A DNA stretch of 64,000 bases from Thermomicrobiales bacterium (GTDB taxonomy: Bacteria > Chloroflexota > Chloroflexia > Thermomicrobiales > UBA6265), in assembly GCA_030447415.1 (NCBI GenBank), contig JAUJOZ010000001.1, forward strand, positions 124,001 through 188,000. Direction: 5' to 3'. Below, one piece after another: positions 1-8,246 of the stretch; position 1 is the stretch's first letter; the number at the start of each line of letters is the position of its first letter. The notes beneath the pieces were generated by a model. That model did no database searches. It saw only the letters and a list, made by a program, of their open reading frames with translations, and was not told the DNA's origin. The translations under genes and the position numbers were made by a program.

Positions 1-103
1 CGGTCTGCTCGAGGATGACCGATGCACCGGGGGCCAAGACGGCCGCATCTAGAGCGTGGGGAAGGGTGACAACGTGGCTCTGGCCGACCCGTCGAATCTT
101 GAC
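1..103 (-). CDS. AbrB/MazE-like DNA-binding protein, N-terminal fragment at window edge
   Basis: Read on the minus strand, the first bases give about 34 residues of SpoVT/AbrB type: [14 protein letters not shown], then a stretch ending SVILEQT that runs off the left edge. The G-x-S-x-V-V-T-L-P core is typical of swapped-hairpin antitoxin or transition-state regulators. A strong ribosome binding site (GAAGGAGG) lies about 15 bases upstream of the motif, but the expected start position reads GTC rather than GTG or ATG. Either the start is unusual or a base is wrong. No partner toxin is visible because the gene leaves the window. Confidence 0.4.
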
Positions 104-289
104 CGCCCGCGTCCGGCGTCCTCCTTCGAGGCTAGCGATGAGGATACACGGGTATCCAGCGCGAGTTGTCGCCGGGCCGCATGGGTACTGGAAGCGGGTG
201 AGACGCCCCCCGCACGCCGAGGTCCCTGGACCGCCGTGGTAGCATCCGCACCGCTTGTGTTGGTCTACCCTACGAGGAGAGGTCCTTTC

Positions 290-655
290 GTGCCCAGTCA
301 GCCCAGCAAGACGTTGGAGACGTTCCCCAACCCCCACCCCAGCAGCGACTACGTAGTGACCATCTCGTCGCCGGAGTTCACCTGCGTCTGCCCGATGACG
401 GGGCAGCCTGATTTCGCCACGATCACAGTCGAATATGCGCCCGGCGAGCGGTGCGTCGAGCTCAAGGCGCTGAAGCTCTACCTCTGGTCGTTCCGCGATG
501 AGGGGCACTTCCACGAGGACGTCACCAACCGGATCCTCAACGATCTGGTGGAGGCGACCCGACCGCGCCGCATGACCGTCACCGGCGACTTCAACGTGCG
601 CGGTGGTCTGCACACCGTCGTCAGGGCGTCCTACGCCTGCCCCGACCACGTCTGA
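290..655 (+). CDS. queF: NADPH-dependent 7-cyano-7-deazaguanine reductase (QueF, unimodular type)
   Basis: This enzyme reduces preQ0 to preQ1 with NADPH in queuosine tRNA biosynthesis, in the cytoplasm. The 121-residue product matches the short unimodular QueF class. Visible are the thioimide-forming Cys region ([13 protein letters not shown]), the QueF signature around [15 protein letters not shown], and a C-terminal [12 protein letters not shown] block. The GTG start at 290 was chosen because GAGGAGAGG sits 7 bases upstream and the longer upstream reading is Arg/Pro-rich noise. No other queuosine genes are adjacent, so it appears to be a single-gene transcript. Confidence 0.95.
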   Translation: MPSQPSKTLETFPNPHPSSDYVVTISSPEFTCVCPMTGQPDFATITVEYAPGERCVELKALKLYLWSFRDEGHFHEDVTNRILNDLVEATRPRRMTVTGDFNVRGGLHTVVRASYACPDHV

Positions 656-672
656 TCTCGGACATCCGAACC

Positions 673-693
673 GGTTGGCCCGTCAAGCCAACC
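673..693. terminator. Hairpin between convergent queF and LLM genes
   Basis: GGTTGGC at 673-679 pairs perfectly with GCCAACC at 687-693 across a 7-base loop. It lies 18 bases after the queF stop, where a terminator shared by two convergent genes would be expected. There is no U-tract, so termination is inferred from position only. Confidence 0.3.
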
Positions 694-729
694 CGTCACG
701 TCAACGGCCGTCCGCGGCCGATCCGTCGC

Positions 730-1740
730 TCAAGCGTCGACGGCGCTGCCTGCGCCCAGCTTGACGCGGGGTGCGACCTCCCGGGCCAAGAGGCGGAACG
801 TTTCCACGTCCGCGGCATCGAGGGACTGGACGACGAAGTACTGGACGCCGGCGTCGGCAAGGGCCTGGAAATAGGCGATGGCGCCGTCCGGGGTGGCCGC
901 TATGCGGGTGAAACGCTGCTCGTCCGTCAATCCCTCGGGGTAGTAGCGGGCGAGCTTCGCCTGGGCGCTTGCTTCGTCCTCGGCGAGCATCAGCCAGGTG
1001 GTGAAGTGGGTCCGGAGCACATCGTCGTAGGGGCGCCCGACCTCCTCGCAGTGGCGGCGTAGGACCGCGAACTTGCGCCGCACGTCGTCGGGTGTGCGGG
1101 CGGCGCCGATGTTACGTCCCTGGCCAAAGTTGCAGGCGTCGGCGAAACGAGCGACCTGACGGAGGGTAACGCGCTCGCCGCCACCGGCCAGGATCAAAGG
1201 GGGGCCGGGCCGCTGAATCGGCGGCGGTGTGACCCGCTCCTCTGTGGTGTGGTGGTAGCGCCCGCGAAAGGTGAACGGCTCCGGTCCCCAGACGCCGCGG
1301 ATGACGGTGATCGCTTCTTCGAGCGCCGCCTGGCGCTCCCCGACCGGCGGAAAGGGGAGGCCGAGCTGAGCAAACTCAGCGCCGTTCCAGCCGATGCCGA
1401 GGCCGAGCAGGAGGCGGCCGCCGCTGAGGTTGTCGTGGTCGGCGGCGAGGCGGGCGGTCATCACCGGGGGACGGTATCCGGCGCAGGAAACGATCGAGCC
1501 AAGGCGGATCCGCTCCGTCGTGGCGGCGAGGACCGCCAGATGCAACCAGGGCTCCGGCGCGTAGGCCGGGTGGTCCCCGATGAAGAAGGCGTCGAATCCC
1601 AACTCCTCGGCCAAGCGGCCGGCCGCCAATACCCGTTTCGTCGGCTCGGGGTCGTCCGGTTGGGGGAAGACCTGGAGGCCGAAGCTCACCCGGCCGCGAT
1701 GGTCCTCCACCCAGTTGAACATCGGCAGCTGCGTTTCCAC
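730..1740 (-). CDS. LLM-class (luciferase-like) F420-dependent oxidoreductase
   Basis: A 336-residue TIM-barrel flavin/F420 oxidoreductase of the bacterial luciferase superfamily. Family features include RVSFGLQVFPQ at the first strand, AEELGFDAFFIGDH, the GRLLLGLGIGWNGAEF block and a C-terminal ALADAGVQYFVVQS strand. The GTG start at 1740 is preceded by a GGGAGGAGGGGGG purine run. The substrate cannot be told from sequence: members act on F420 substrates, alkanesulfonates or other hydrides. It is convergent with queF and stands alone. FMN versus F420 use is not resolved. Confidence 0.85.
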   Translation of the reverse strand: METQLPMFNWVEDHRGRVSFGLQVFPQPDDPEPTKRVLAAGRLAEELGFDAFFIGDHPAYAPEPWLHLAVLAATTERIRLGSIVSCAGYRPPVMTARLAADHDNLSGGRLLLGLGIGWNGAEFAQLGLPFPPVGERQAALEEAITVIRGVWGPEPFTFRGRYHHTTEERVTPPPIQRPGPPLILAGGGERVTLRQVARFADACNFGQGRNIGAARTPDDVRRKFAVLRRHCEEVGRPYDDVLRTHFTTWLMLAEDEASAQAKLARYYPEGLTDEQRFTRIAATPDGAIAYFQALADAGVQYFVVQSLDAADVETFRLLAREVAPRVKLGAGSAVDA

Positions 1741-1963
1741 TCTCCCCCCCTCCTCCCAGGCACGCGAGTGCGGAGGCCATCATCGCGGCTTCGCGAGACG
1801 GGGACAACCGCTGGCCGGTGGTCGGTCACCTCCGACCGCAGCGGGCGGGCCGTGTTCGCGACGAACGTTGACGGCCCGGGGGAACGTCCTGACAATCCGC
1901 TTGATACGAGCCCGTGACGCGCAACGATGCCGCACGGCGGCTGGACGAACGGGGGACCGCGTG

Positions 1964-2731
1964 ATGGGCACGGATGGGGACGAACGGGACGGAGAGGCTT
2001 GGGGCGAGGTCGCCCGCGGACTGGAGGAGCGTCCGATCCAGGCGCTGATCTTCGACATGGACGGCACACTCGTCGATAGCGAGCCGTTCGCCGAACGGGC
2101 GTGGATCGACTTCCTCCGACGGCATGGGCATGAGCTGCGGGCCGAGGTGCTGGGGCGGATGTTCGGGTTGCGACTGTTCGAGAGCGCAGCCATCGTCAAG
2201 GAGGCGTACGGGCTCGACCTACCGGTCGAGGAGATCGCCGCCACTCAGGACGAGCTGCGCTTGGCCGCCCTGCGGGGGAACCTCCGGCCGCTGCCGGGAG
2301 CGGCGGCGCTGGTCGCGTTCGGCCGGGAGGCGGGGCTGCGCCTGGCGCTGGCAACGTCGAGCCTGCGTCACCACGCCGATCTGACGTTGGCCGAGGTCGG
2401 GCTGGCCGGCTCCTTCGATGCCGAAGCAACCGGGGACGAGGTTGAGCGCGGCAAGCCGGCCCCCGACATCTTCCTGCTCGCGGCCACGCGGCTGGGAGTT
2501 GAGCCGCGGGCGTGCCTGGTGCTCGAGGATTCGCCGGCGGGGGTCACGGCGGGCGTCGCGGCCGGGATGCGCTGCGTCTGGATCCCAAACGCGAAGACCC
2601 GCAATCTGCCGCTGCCGACCGCGCCGGATGCGACGATGCCTGACCTCGGAGCCGTGATCCCATGGTTGCAAACCCGAGGGGTTGACGTGCCAGCGGCCGC
2701 CGGCCCTCCGGAGGTCGAGGCCGGCGCGTAA
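1964..2731 (+). CDS. HAD-superfamily phosphatase, beta-phosphoglucomutase-like subgroup
   Basis: Motif I is FDMDGTLVDSEP near residue 30, where the first Asp is the nucleophile. Motif II is LATSSLRHH, the motif III Lys is in GKPAPDIFLLAA, and motif IV is CLVLEDSPAGVTAG. The alpha-helical cap between motifs I and II has the size of the phosphoglucomutase/pyrophosphatase/GPH subgroup. About 20 charged residues precede motif I. The start is ATG at 1964 or the overlapping GTG at 1961; the longer upstream extension is low complexity. The sugar-phosphate substrate is not predictable. Confidence 0.88.
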   Translation: MGTDGDERDGEAWGEVARGLEERPIQALIFDMDGTLVDSEPFAERAWIDFLRRHGHELRAEVLGRMFGLRLFESAAIVKEAYGLDLPVEEIAATQDELRLAALRGNLRPLPGAAALVAFGREAGLRLALATSSLRHHADLTLAEVGLAGSFDAEATGDEVERGKPAPDIFLLAATRLGVEPRACLVLEDSPAGVTAGVAAGMRCVWIPNAKTRNLPLPTAPDATMPDLGAVIPWLQTRGVDVPAAAGPPEVEAGA

Positions 2732-2900
2732 AGCGGCGTAGGCGTGCCCTGAGCCGGCGTCGCTCGCGCTCGGCCAGCGGGCATATGATCCAGGGCACGC
2801 GGTAGCGTCGCACTGCCAAGCCGGGTGGACGCGCGATCATGGAACGAGACGGCGGGAAGCGAGCGGTGACCCGGCCGTAGGTGTGGGCGGAGGGACGGCG

Positions 2901-3185
2901 ATGACGGTGCGGGTCTACCTCGCGGCGGCGCGGCTGGTGGCGGGTCCGCCGCAGCCCGGCGACCTGCCGGCGGAGTGGGTCTTCGTCCACGCCTCGGACG
3001 TACCCGAGGTCTGGGTCGAAACCGAAAGTGCCGCCGTGCCCGAGCCGGGCCGGGCCGTCGCCTTTGCCCTGGCGCGCACCATGGAGCTAGGCGTTGAGCG
3101 GGTAACGGGGACGGTCGAACGGAAGGTTGCCAAGCGTCCTGGGCGGGCGGGGGGCCGGACGACCGGTCCAGTTCCCGGACGATAG
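2901..3185 (+). CDS. Hypothetical protein, 94 aa
   Basis: ATG at 2901 follows GGAGGGACGG. The product begins MTVRVYLAAARLV, has an acidic middle (WVFVHASDVPEVWVETES) and a basic, probably disordered tail. Composition in the first 75 residues is protein-like rather than Arg/Pro noise. I do not recognise a family. It lies 100 bases upstream of the Ham1-like gene on the same strand and may be co-transcribed with it. Confidence 0.5.
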   Translation: MTVRVYLAAARLVAGPPQPGDLPAEWVFVHASDVPEVWVETESAAVPEPGRAVAFALARTMELGVERVTGTVERKVAKRPGRAGGRTTGPVPGR

Positions 3186-3293
3186 ACGGTCCAAACGTAG
3201 GGGGCCGAATCCGCGGTCGGGAAGCCGATGGCGGCGACACCGCCAGCCACAGAAGGAGGCGTGGGCTCGCATGCGGCGAAGGACACTCGGCCG

Positions 3294-3938
3294 ATGAGGC
3301 GGATGGTCGCCGCGACGCGGAACCCGGCAAAAGTTGAGCGGCTAAGTGACTTGGTCGGCGATCTCGCGGCGGTATCGCCCCCAGCTCTCGACATATCCCT
3401 TGAGCAATCGGCCGACCAGGAGTCGGGCGACTCGTTCGCCGAGATCGCCCGGACGAAGGCGGGTGCGTGGTCGCGAGCGATCGGTACGGACGATCTCGTG
3501 GTTGCCAGCGACGGCGGGATCCTCATTCCCGCCCTCGCCGACGCCTGGGATCCGCGGCGAACCCGCCGCTTCGCGGGCGAGGGCAGGACCAACCGCGAGC
3601 GAGCCGACGCGTTGCTGGCCCTCGCCGCCGGACTGGAAGGCGAGCAGCGGCGCGTCCTCTGGCGGGAGGCGATGGCGGTCGCGCGGAGCGGGGTCGTGCT
3701 CGCGACCTGGGAGGCGGACGGCCCGCCCGGCCTGCTGGCGCGCGACTACGATCCCGCTTGGCTCGACGCGAGCGACGGCTTCTGGATGCCGGCGCTCTGG
3801 GTCTGTCCCGAGTACGGCGGCCGTCGGCTGGCCGACCTGGCCGCGGTGGAGCGGGCAGCGAGGGTCGACCACTGGGGACGGCTCGGTACGGAGTTGCGTC
3901 GTTTCCTCGTCGGTCTGCCGTCGGCGGCCGATCGGTGA
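3294..3938 (+). CDS. Ham1/RdgB-like non-canonical purine NTP pyrophosphatase
   Basis: The N-terminus MRRMVAATRNPAKVERL fits the family pattern (V-x-A-T-x-N-x-x-K) for binding the nucleotide triphosphate. SFAEIARTKAGAW and LVVASDGGI follow, corresponding to the metal-binding E and D region. The middle (DAWDPRRTRRFAGEG) differs from classical RdgB, so this is a divergent branch and the house-cleaning role on ITP/XTP is inferred. ATG at 3294 was chosen because it places the conserved motif at the N-terminus; GTG at 3261 is an alternative but sits too close to its AGGAGG. Confidence 0.78.
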   Translation: MRRMVAATRNPAKVERLSDLVGDLAAVSPPALDISLEQSADQESGDSFAEIARTKAGAWSRAIGTDDLVVASDGGILIPALADAWDPRRTRRFAGEGRTNRERADALLALAAGLEGEQRRVLWREAMAVARSGVVLATWEADGPPGLLARDYDPAWLDASDGFWMPALWVCPEYGGRRLADLAAVERAARVDHWGRLGTELRRFLVGLPSAADR

Positions 3939-4109
3939 AGAGAGTGAACGGTCTGCCAGCATGCCCGGCCAAGAGGCTTTCGCTCAGCATCCTGGCGCTA
4001 GCGAGGGTTCTTGATGCCTCGCGGCAACGCTGGCAGCCGCGGGGGCCGCGAGCAGGCTCAGCTCGTCCGGCGTCGCGCACGCGTCGGGTGACCGTCGGCC
4101 CCGGCGCGG

Positions 4110-5723
4110 TCAGCCGACGAAGAGGATTCCGCCCATCCCGGCCTCGATGTGGCCGGCGACATCGCAGAAGAGCTTGGACTCGCCCACGGGGGCGTTGATC
4201 GTCGCCGTCCGGCTCTCGCCGGGCGCGAGGTCGATGTCGATCACGGTGCGGCGTTCGTCGCCGGCGGTCACATTGTGCGACTCGGTTCCGTGATTGACCA
4301 CCCGGACCTCGATCTCGGCGTTCGCCGGGATCTCCAGCGCGCCCGGCGTGAAGGCGTGGTCGACCATCTCGAGCGTCACTGGCGCGTCGGGTCGCGCCAA
4401 CGCCGGCCGGATTAGAAACGAGCGGTAGTCCGCGAACTCGCGCTTAGCCCGAATCTCCAGCGTGGGAGCGTCAAGGCGCCGCAGCAGAAACGGCATGGTC
4501 TCTCCAGATGTCGTTTGGTCCATAGCGGCGACGTAGATGCTACGCCCGTCCGGCGTCGGTATCACCCGGTCGATTTGAACGTGGGGTAACGCCCGCGCCA
4601 CCACCTCGCCCGCCTCGACGTCGATCAAACGGAGCCCAAGGCCGTCGAAGGTCGGTCGGTCACCGTCCATGTCGGCCTCGTAGCCGAAGACGTAGAGGTG
4701 ACCACCGTCGGGGGTGAAGACGGCCTGCAGCATGGTTCCTTCCATCGCTTTGGCCGACGCGCGCTGGGGCATCAGGGGCACGAACTCAAGCACGCGGTCG
4801 AGCCACCTGTGCGGTCGCGCGAGTGACACCGTGTGCTCCACCTCCAGCCGCTCGGCGTCGATGACGGTGAGCGTTTCCTCGTCGGCGTGGACGATGGCGA
4901 GGCGATGGCCATCAGGCGACAGCGCCACGCCAGGCTGCAGGAGGGCCGTCACGGCCTCGCCCCAGGCGGCGGCCTGGTCGGTCTGCCAGAACCCCGCGAG
5001 CACCTCCGGTAGCTCCAGCCGCCCGACCTCCTCGCCGGAGGCGAGATCGTGAACCACGAGCCGAGCTGAACGCGGTCCCGTCTCGTTCACGGGATCCGGC
5101 CCCGCACCGACGGCGATCAGGCGGTACAGACGCGACGCCGCGGTGTCGATTTGATGTTGCTCGGGGCCGTCGCTGCCGTGGATCGTGGCCAGCAACCGAC
5201 CATCGCCGGTGTCGAACACCTTCCAACCCGGCGTGAACGTGGCGTCGGCGTAGTCGTCGTAGAGCGATGCGACCAGACGCGTTCCGTCAGCGCTGAGGGT
5301 CAACGCCGCGACCGAGCCGGCGGGCATGAACCGCGACCGCTCGCTTCCAAACAGGCCGTCGCGCACCATGATCTCGCTGCCGTGGACGCTCGCCAGGGTC
5401 GAGCCGTCGGCAGAGAGAACGGCGCTGGCGAACTCGGTGCCGGCGTCGAGGGTGACCGTCGGTCGGTCCGGTTGGTTGCTCACGGTCTGGGGGTCGAGCG
5501 GGGTCAGCAGCGCAGGGTCGCGGAGATCGAGAGGGAGTTCCGGGACACCCTCCGAGACGTAGAGCTCTATCGCCGGCGGCCGGGCCGCCGGATCCTTTGC
5601 GCCGGCCCGGGGGCCGAGCGCGAGGAACGGGATCACGAGGAGGAGTGCCGCCACGGCGAGGTGACGCGGTCTCTCAGAGGCAGTGTGCGGAAAGGCGGCC
5701 CGGGCATGAGCGCATTTCGGCAT
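4110..5723 (-). CDS. Secreted beta-propeller protein with C-terminal type 1 copper (cupredoxin) domain
   Basis: A 537-residue exported protein. Residues 1-42 form a signal peptide with core LAVAALLLVIPFLAL. Residues 75-420 hold repeated propeller blades of YVTN/WD40 type (for example LSADGSTLASVHGS, LSPDGHRLAIVHAD, FTPDGGHLYVFGYE). The last 90 residues are a cupredoxin with copper ligands His in ESHNVTAG and the C-x4-H-x4-M set in FCDVAGHIEAGM, a rusticyanin/sulfocyanin-like spacing. It could be an extracytoplasmic electron-transfer or metal-sensing protein; the role is inference. The propeller part lacks obvious catalytic residues. Confidence 0.85.
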   Translation of the reverse strand: MPKCAHARAAFPHTASERPRHLAVAALLLVIPFLALGPRAGAKDPAARPPAIELYVSEGVPELPLDLRDPALLTPLDPQTVSNQPDRPTVTLDAGTEFASAVLSADGSTLASVHGSEIMVRDGLFGSERSRFMPAGSVAALTLSADGTRLVASLYDDYADATFTPGWKVFDTGDGRLLATIHGSDGPEQHQIDTAASRLYRLIAVGAGPDPVNETGPRSARLVVHDLASGEEVGRLELPEVLAGFWQTDQAAAWGEAVTALLQPGVALSPDGHRLAIVHADEETLTVIDAERLEVEHTVSLARPHRWLDRVLEFVPLMPQRASAKAMEGTMLQAVFTPDGGHLYVFGYEADMDGDRPTFDGLGLRLIDVEAGEVVARALPHVQIDRVIPTPDGRSIYVAAMDQTTSGETMPFLLRRLDAPTLEIRAKREFADYRSFLIRPALARPDAPVTLEMVDHAFTPGALEIPANAEIEVRVVNHGTESHNVTAGDERRTVIDIDLAPGESRTATINAPVGESKLFCDVAGHIEAGMGGILFVG

Positions 5724-6113
5724 CGCGTCGCCCCTTTCTCAATGGGATCCGGCGAACGGGTCGTCGGTTCTCAACCCCTTCTACCGCGGAGCACCCGGTT
5801 CGGTTCCCACTCTTCGGGCGCGTCGCCGTGCGAGGTGCCCAACAGGACCCATGCTTGACCATGGAGCGGACGGAGGACGGCCGAGCGCCGGAGGGTGTTC
5901 CCGCCCCTTCGGTCGACGCGACGGTGACGATGGATTAGGGCGTGGTCTGGTAGTTGTTTACCCTGGCCGTCGCGCCGGAGGACGGAACGGACACGGTGTC
6001 GCTGTTCGGGGACCGAGGGCCGATGGAGCGGATCCCGCTGGACGGTATCGATCATGGCCCGATGGTGCGACGGCTGGGACGCTCCCTGCTCTCTCGCGGC
6101 TCCCGGTGTCCGG
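5724..6113. other. Intergenic region with no supportable gene
   Basis: It contains the upstream side of the propeller/cupredoxin gene and the downstream side of the cupin. A 70-codon open frame at 5954-6166 begins with protein-like residues but becomes Arg/Ser-rich and overlaps the cupin end, so it is not called. Confidence 0.5.
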
Positions 6114-6434
6114 TCAGCCGGTCTCCGCGGGTGCGAAGAAGACAAGCAGCGTCAGGTCCGCGGTGATGGTGTGGAACCGGTGCTCGACCCCCGCCGCGAC
6201 GAAGAGGACGGCACCGGGAGCGACCGGCCGCTCCTCGTCGCCGGCGCGGAACAGGGCGTGGCCGGCGACGACGTAGTAGACCTCGTCCTCCGCGTGTGGC
6301 CGCTGGCCGTCAACGCCGCCGGCGGGCAGCACGTAGAGGCCGACGCTGAGGGACGGGACTCGCAGGAACTCCAGATACGGCTTGCCCGCCGCGCCGTGGG
6401 CGGTGATGACGTGGGCGAGGTCGAACGCCTCCAT
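6114..6434 (-). CDS. Small single-domain cupin protein
   Basis: A 106-residue double-stranded beta-helix protein. Cupin motif 1 is degenerate: PHAEDEVYYVVAGHALF supplies one His and a Glu. Motif 2 is PGAVLFVAAGVEHRFHTI with the conserved PxG-like turn and His. Such proteins bind a metal and act as isomerases, dioxygenases or sensors; no substrate is predictable. It lies 55 bases downstream of the membrane protein gene on the same strand, which suggests co-transcription. Confidence 0.83.
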   Translation of the reverse strand: MEAFDLAHVITAHGAAGKPYLEFLRVPSLSVGLYVLPAGGVDGQRPHAEDEVYYVVAGHALFRAGDEERPVAPGAVLFVAAGVEHRFHTITADLTLLVFFAPAETG

Positions 6435-6489
6435 CGGTCAAAACGCTCCTCTCGATACCGACTGCGCGTTCGGGTCGCGACCCCACGGA

Positions 6490-6966
6490 TTACGGGCGAC
6501 GCAGACGCTCGTAGACGAACCCCAGGACCGCGCCGTACGCGACGTGCCGCGGGACCGACTGGAGGAAGGCCGTCCAGGTCCAGTAGCGGTCGAGCTGACC
6601 ATCGCGGATGCCGGGGTGGCGGTCTTCGAGGATGGTCAGCGGGTAGAGCAGCGCGTTCTCGACGCTGGCGAAGACGATGCCCCGCAGCCAGGGTGGACCG
6701 GGCAGCCGCCGGTGGGCGGCGACTGCGTAGGCCAGCGCCAGCCCGACCGCATTGACGAAGTGGACGGGGACGCCGACCGGCCGCGCCCACCCGCGCCGCT
6801 TGCCGACGAGCGGCCGTCCGAGGAACACGAGGTCGTCCGCATTGTGGCCGACCAGGCGCAGATCGACCTCCATCGCCGCGACGTAGGCCACTCCCGCGGC
6901 GGCTCCCGCGAGCGAAACGGCCCGGAGATCGGTTGGTCCGGCCGTCGACCGAGCAGAGCGGGTCAT
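6490..6966 (-). CDS. Hypothetical integral membrane protein
   Basis: About 158 residues from ATG at 6966 (GGGGG six bases upstream); a longer reading from 7047 is possible. Hydrophobic stretches lie near AVSLAGAAAGVAYVAAME, FVNAVGLALAYAVAA and ENALLYPLTIL, giving about four short membrane segments. The pattern resembles small membrane proteins that accompany redox or lipid genes, but I cannot assign a family. It precedes the cupin gene. Confidence 0.6.
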   Translation of the reverse strand: MTRSARSTAGPTDLRAVSLAGAAAGVAYVAAMEVDLRLVGHNADDLVFLGRPLVGKRRGWARPVGVPVHFVNAVGLALAYAVAAHRRLPGPPWLRGIVFASVENALLYPLTILEDRHPGIRDGQLDRYWTWTAFLQSVPRHVAYGAVLGFVYERLRRP

Positions 6967-7089
6967 CGCACCCCCGAACGAGCGCCAGTCGTCCGGCGCC
7001 GCGATAACGACATCACCTGATCGCCCGGAACCGGCGCGCCTCACCAAGCGCCCCTACCTTCGTCCGCGCTGCCTACCCCTGTCGGCTCT

Positions 7090-7923
7090 TCAGTCCGGTA
7101 CCGGGACCGACAGCTCGCGACGGCGGAAGCTTGGGACCGGCTGGCGCTTGTGCTCGGAGGCCCGCTGCATCCCGAGGATGCGGTCGCGGACCTCCGCGTC
7201 GAGGTCGGACGTCTCGCCGCGCTCGATAGCCGCCAGGGCGTCGTCGAGTTGGTCATAGGTCAGTCCGATCTCCGCTTCGTCGGTCTGGCCCTGCCATAGC
7301 CCGGCGGAGGGCGCTTTCGTGATGATCGGCTCCGGCACACCGAGCTCGCGGGCCAGCGCGCGGACCTCGTGCTTGTAGAGGTCCAGGATCGGCAGGAGGT
7401 CGACTCCGCCGTCGCCGTACTTCGTGTAGTAACCGATCAGTGCCTCGCTCTTGTTGCCCGTGCCGACGACGATGCCGTTGCGGAGGTTGGCTAGGTAGTA
7501 GAGGGTCGTCATCCGCAGACGGGGCCGGACGTTGGCAACCGCCAGCTTCGCCCGTCCCTCCGGGCGCCACTCCCCGGCGTGCGTGTTCGATTCGCCGTCG
7601 CTGCCCTCGGTCTTCGGCATGGCGGCGAGGAATGCCTCGGTCACCGGCGTCAGGTCGATTTTGACTGTCTCGACGCCGAAGGTTGCGGCCACCAGTTGGG
7701 CGTGCTCCGCGTCGGTCGGGTTGGAATGGGACGGCATGATCGCGCCGAGGACCCGCTCGGGGCCGGCGGCGCGGGAGCAGAGGCCGCAGACGGTGGCCGA
7801 ATCGACGCCCCCGCTGAGGCCGAGGACGAAGCGCTCGGCGCCGCTCTCCTCGAGGTGTCGGCGTAGCCAGGCAGCGATCTCGTAGGCGAGTGAAGGGACG
7901 TCGATCGTCGCGGTTTCGGTCAT
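7090..7923 (-). CDS. nadE: NAD+ synthase, ammonia-dependent type
   Basis: This enzyme amidates nicotinic acid adenine dinucleotide to NAD+ via an adenylate intermediate. The PP-loop SGGVDSA is at residues 37-43, GTGNKSEALIGYYTKYGDGG forms the substrate region, and LYKHEVRALARELGVP the helix after it. The 277-residue length has no glutaminase (nitrilase) domain, so it should use ammonia directly. GAGGAG lies 7 bases before the ATG. It is monocistronic, with no other NAD genes nearby. Confidence 0.95.
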   Translation of the reverse strand: MTETATIDVPSLAYEIAAWLRRHLEESGAERFVLGLSGGVDSATVCGLCSRAAGPERVLGAIMPSHSNPTDAEHAQLVAATFGVETVKIDLTPVTEAFLAAMPKTEGSDGESNTHAGEWRPEGRAKLAVANVRPRLRMTTLYYLANLRNGIVVGTGNKSEALIGYYTKYGDGGVDLLPILDLYKHEVRALARELGVPEPIITKAPSAGLWQGQTDEAEIGLTYDQLDDALAAIERGETSDLDAEVRDRILGMQRASEHKRQPVPSFRRRELSVPVPD

Positions 7924-8246
7924 CGGGCGCTCCTCGCATGGGTGGCGGGTAACGGATGAGACGGGTCACCAATACCCCCGCGACCGTATCGTCCGCCGCC
8001 GGTCATCGGCCGTCAAGGGCGCGCGTCGGACGGCGAACTGTGCCGTGGCATGCGCGCCGGGGGACGGACCAGGGGCCGCCCGTCGAGCTAGGTGCGGTAA
8101 CGCGGGCCCGTGGGAGTGCGACCTTCACGCTCGGCCCACGAACCCTGGGTGCAGTCGGCTTCCCGTGACGTCGTCGGTTCGGCGCGGTGGCTTCGGCACG
8201 CCGCTGGGACGGAGGTCCCTCGGGACCGACGCACGCGAAGGTTGTG
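7924..8246. other. Intergenic region, no gene seen
   Basis: About 320 bases between nadE and the CAP/SH3b gene. The short frames here are Arg/Pro-rich and lack ribosome binding sites. It should contain the nadE promoter, but I see no clear -35/-10 pair. Confidence 0.5.

Noticed and set aside
5954-6166. 70-codon plus-strand frame beginning MFTLAVAPEDGTD
   Set aside because: No ribosome binding site, and it turns Arg/Ser-rich while overlapping the cupin gene end.
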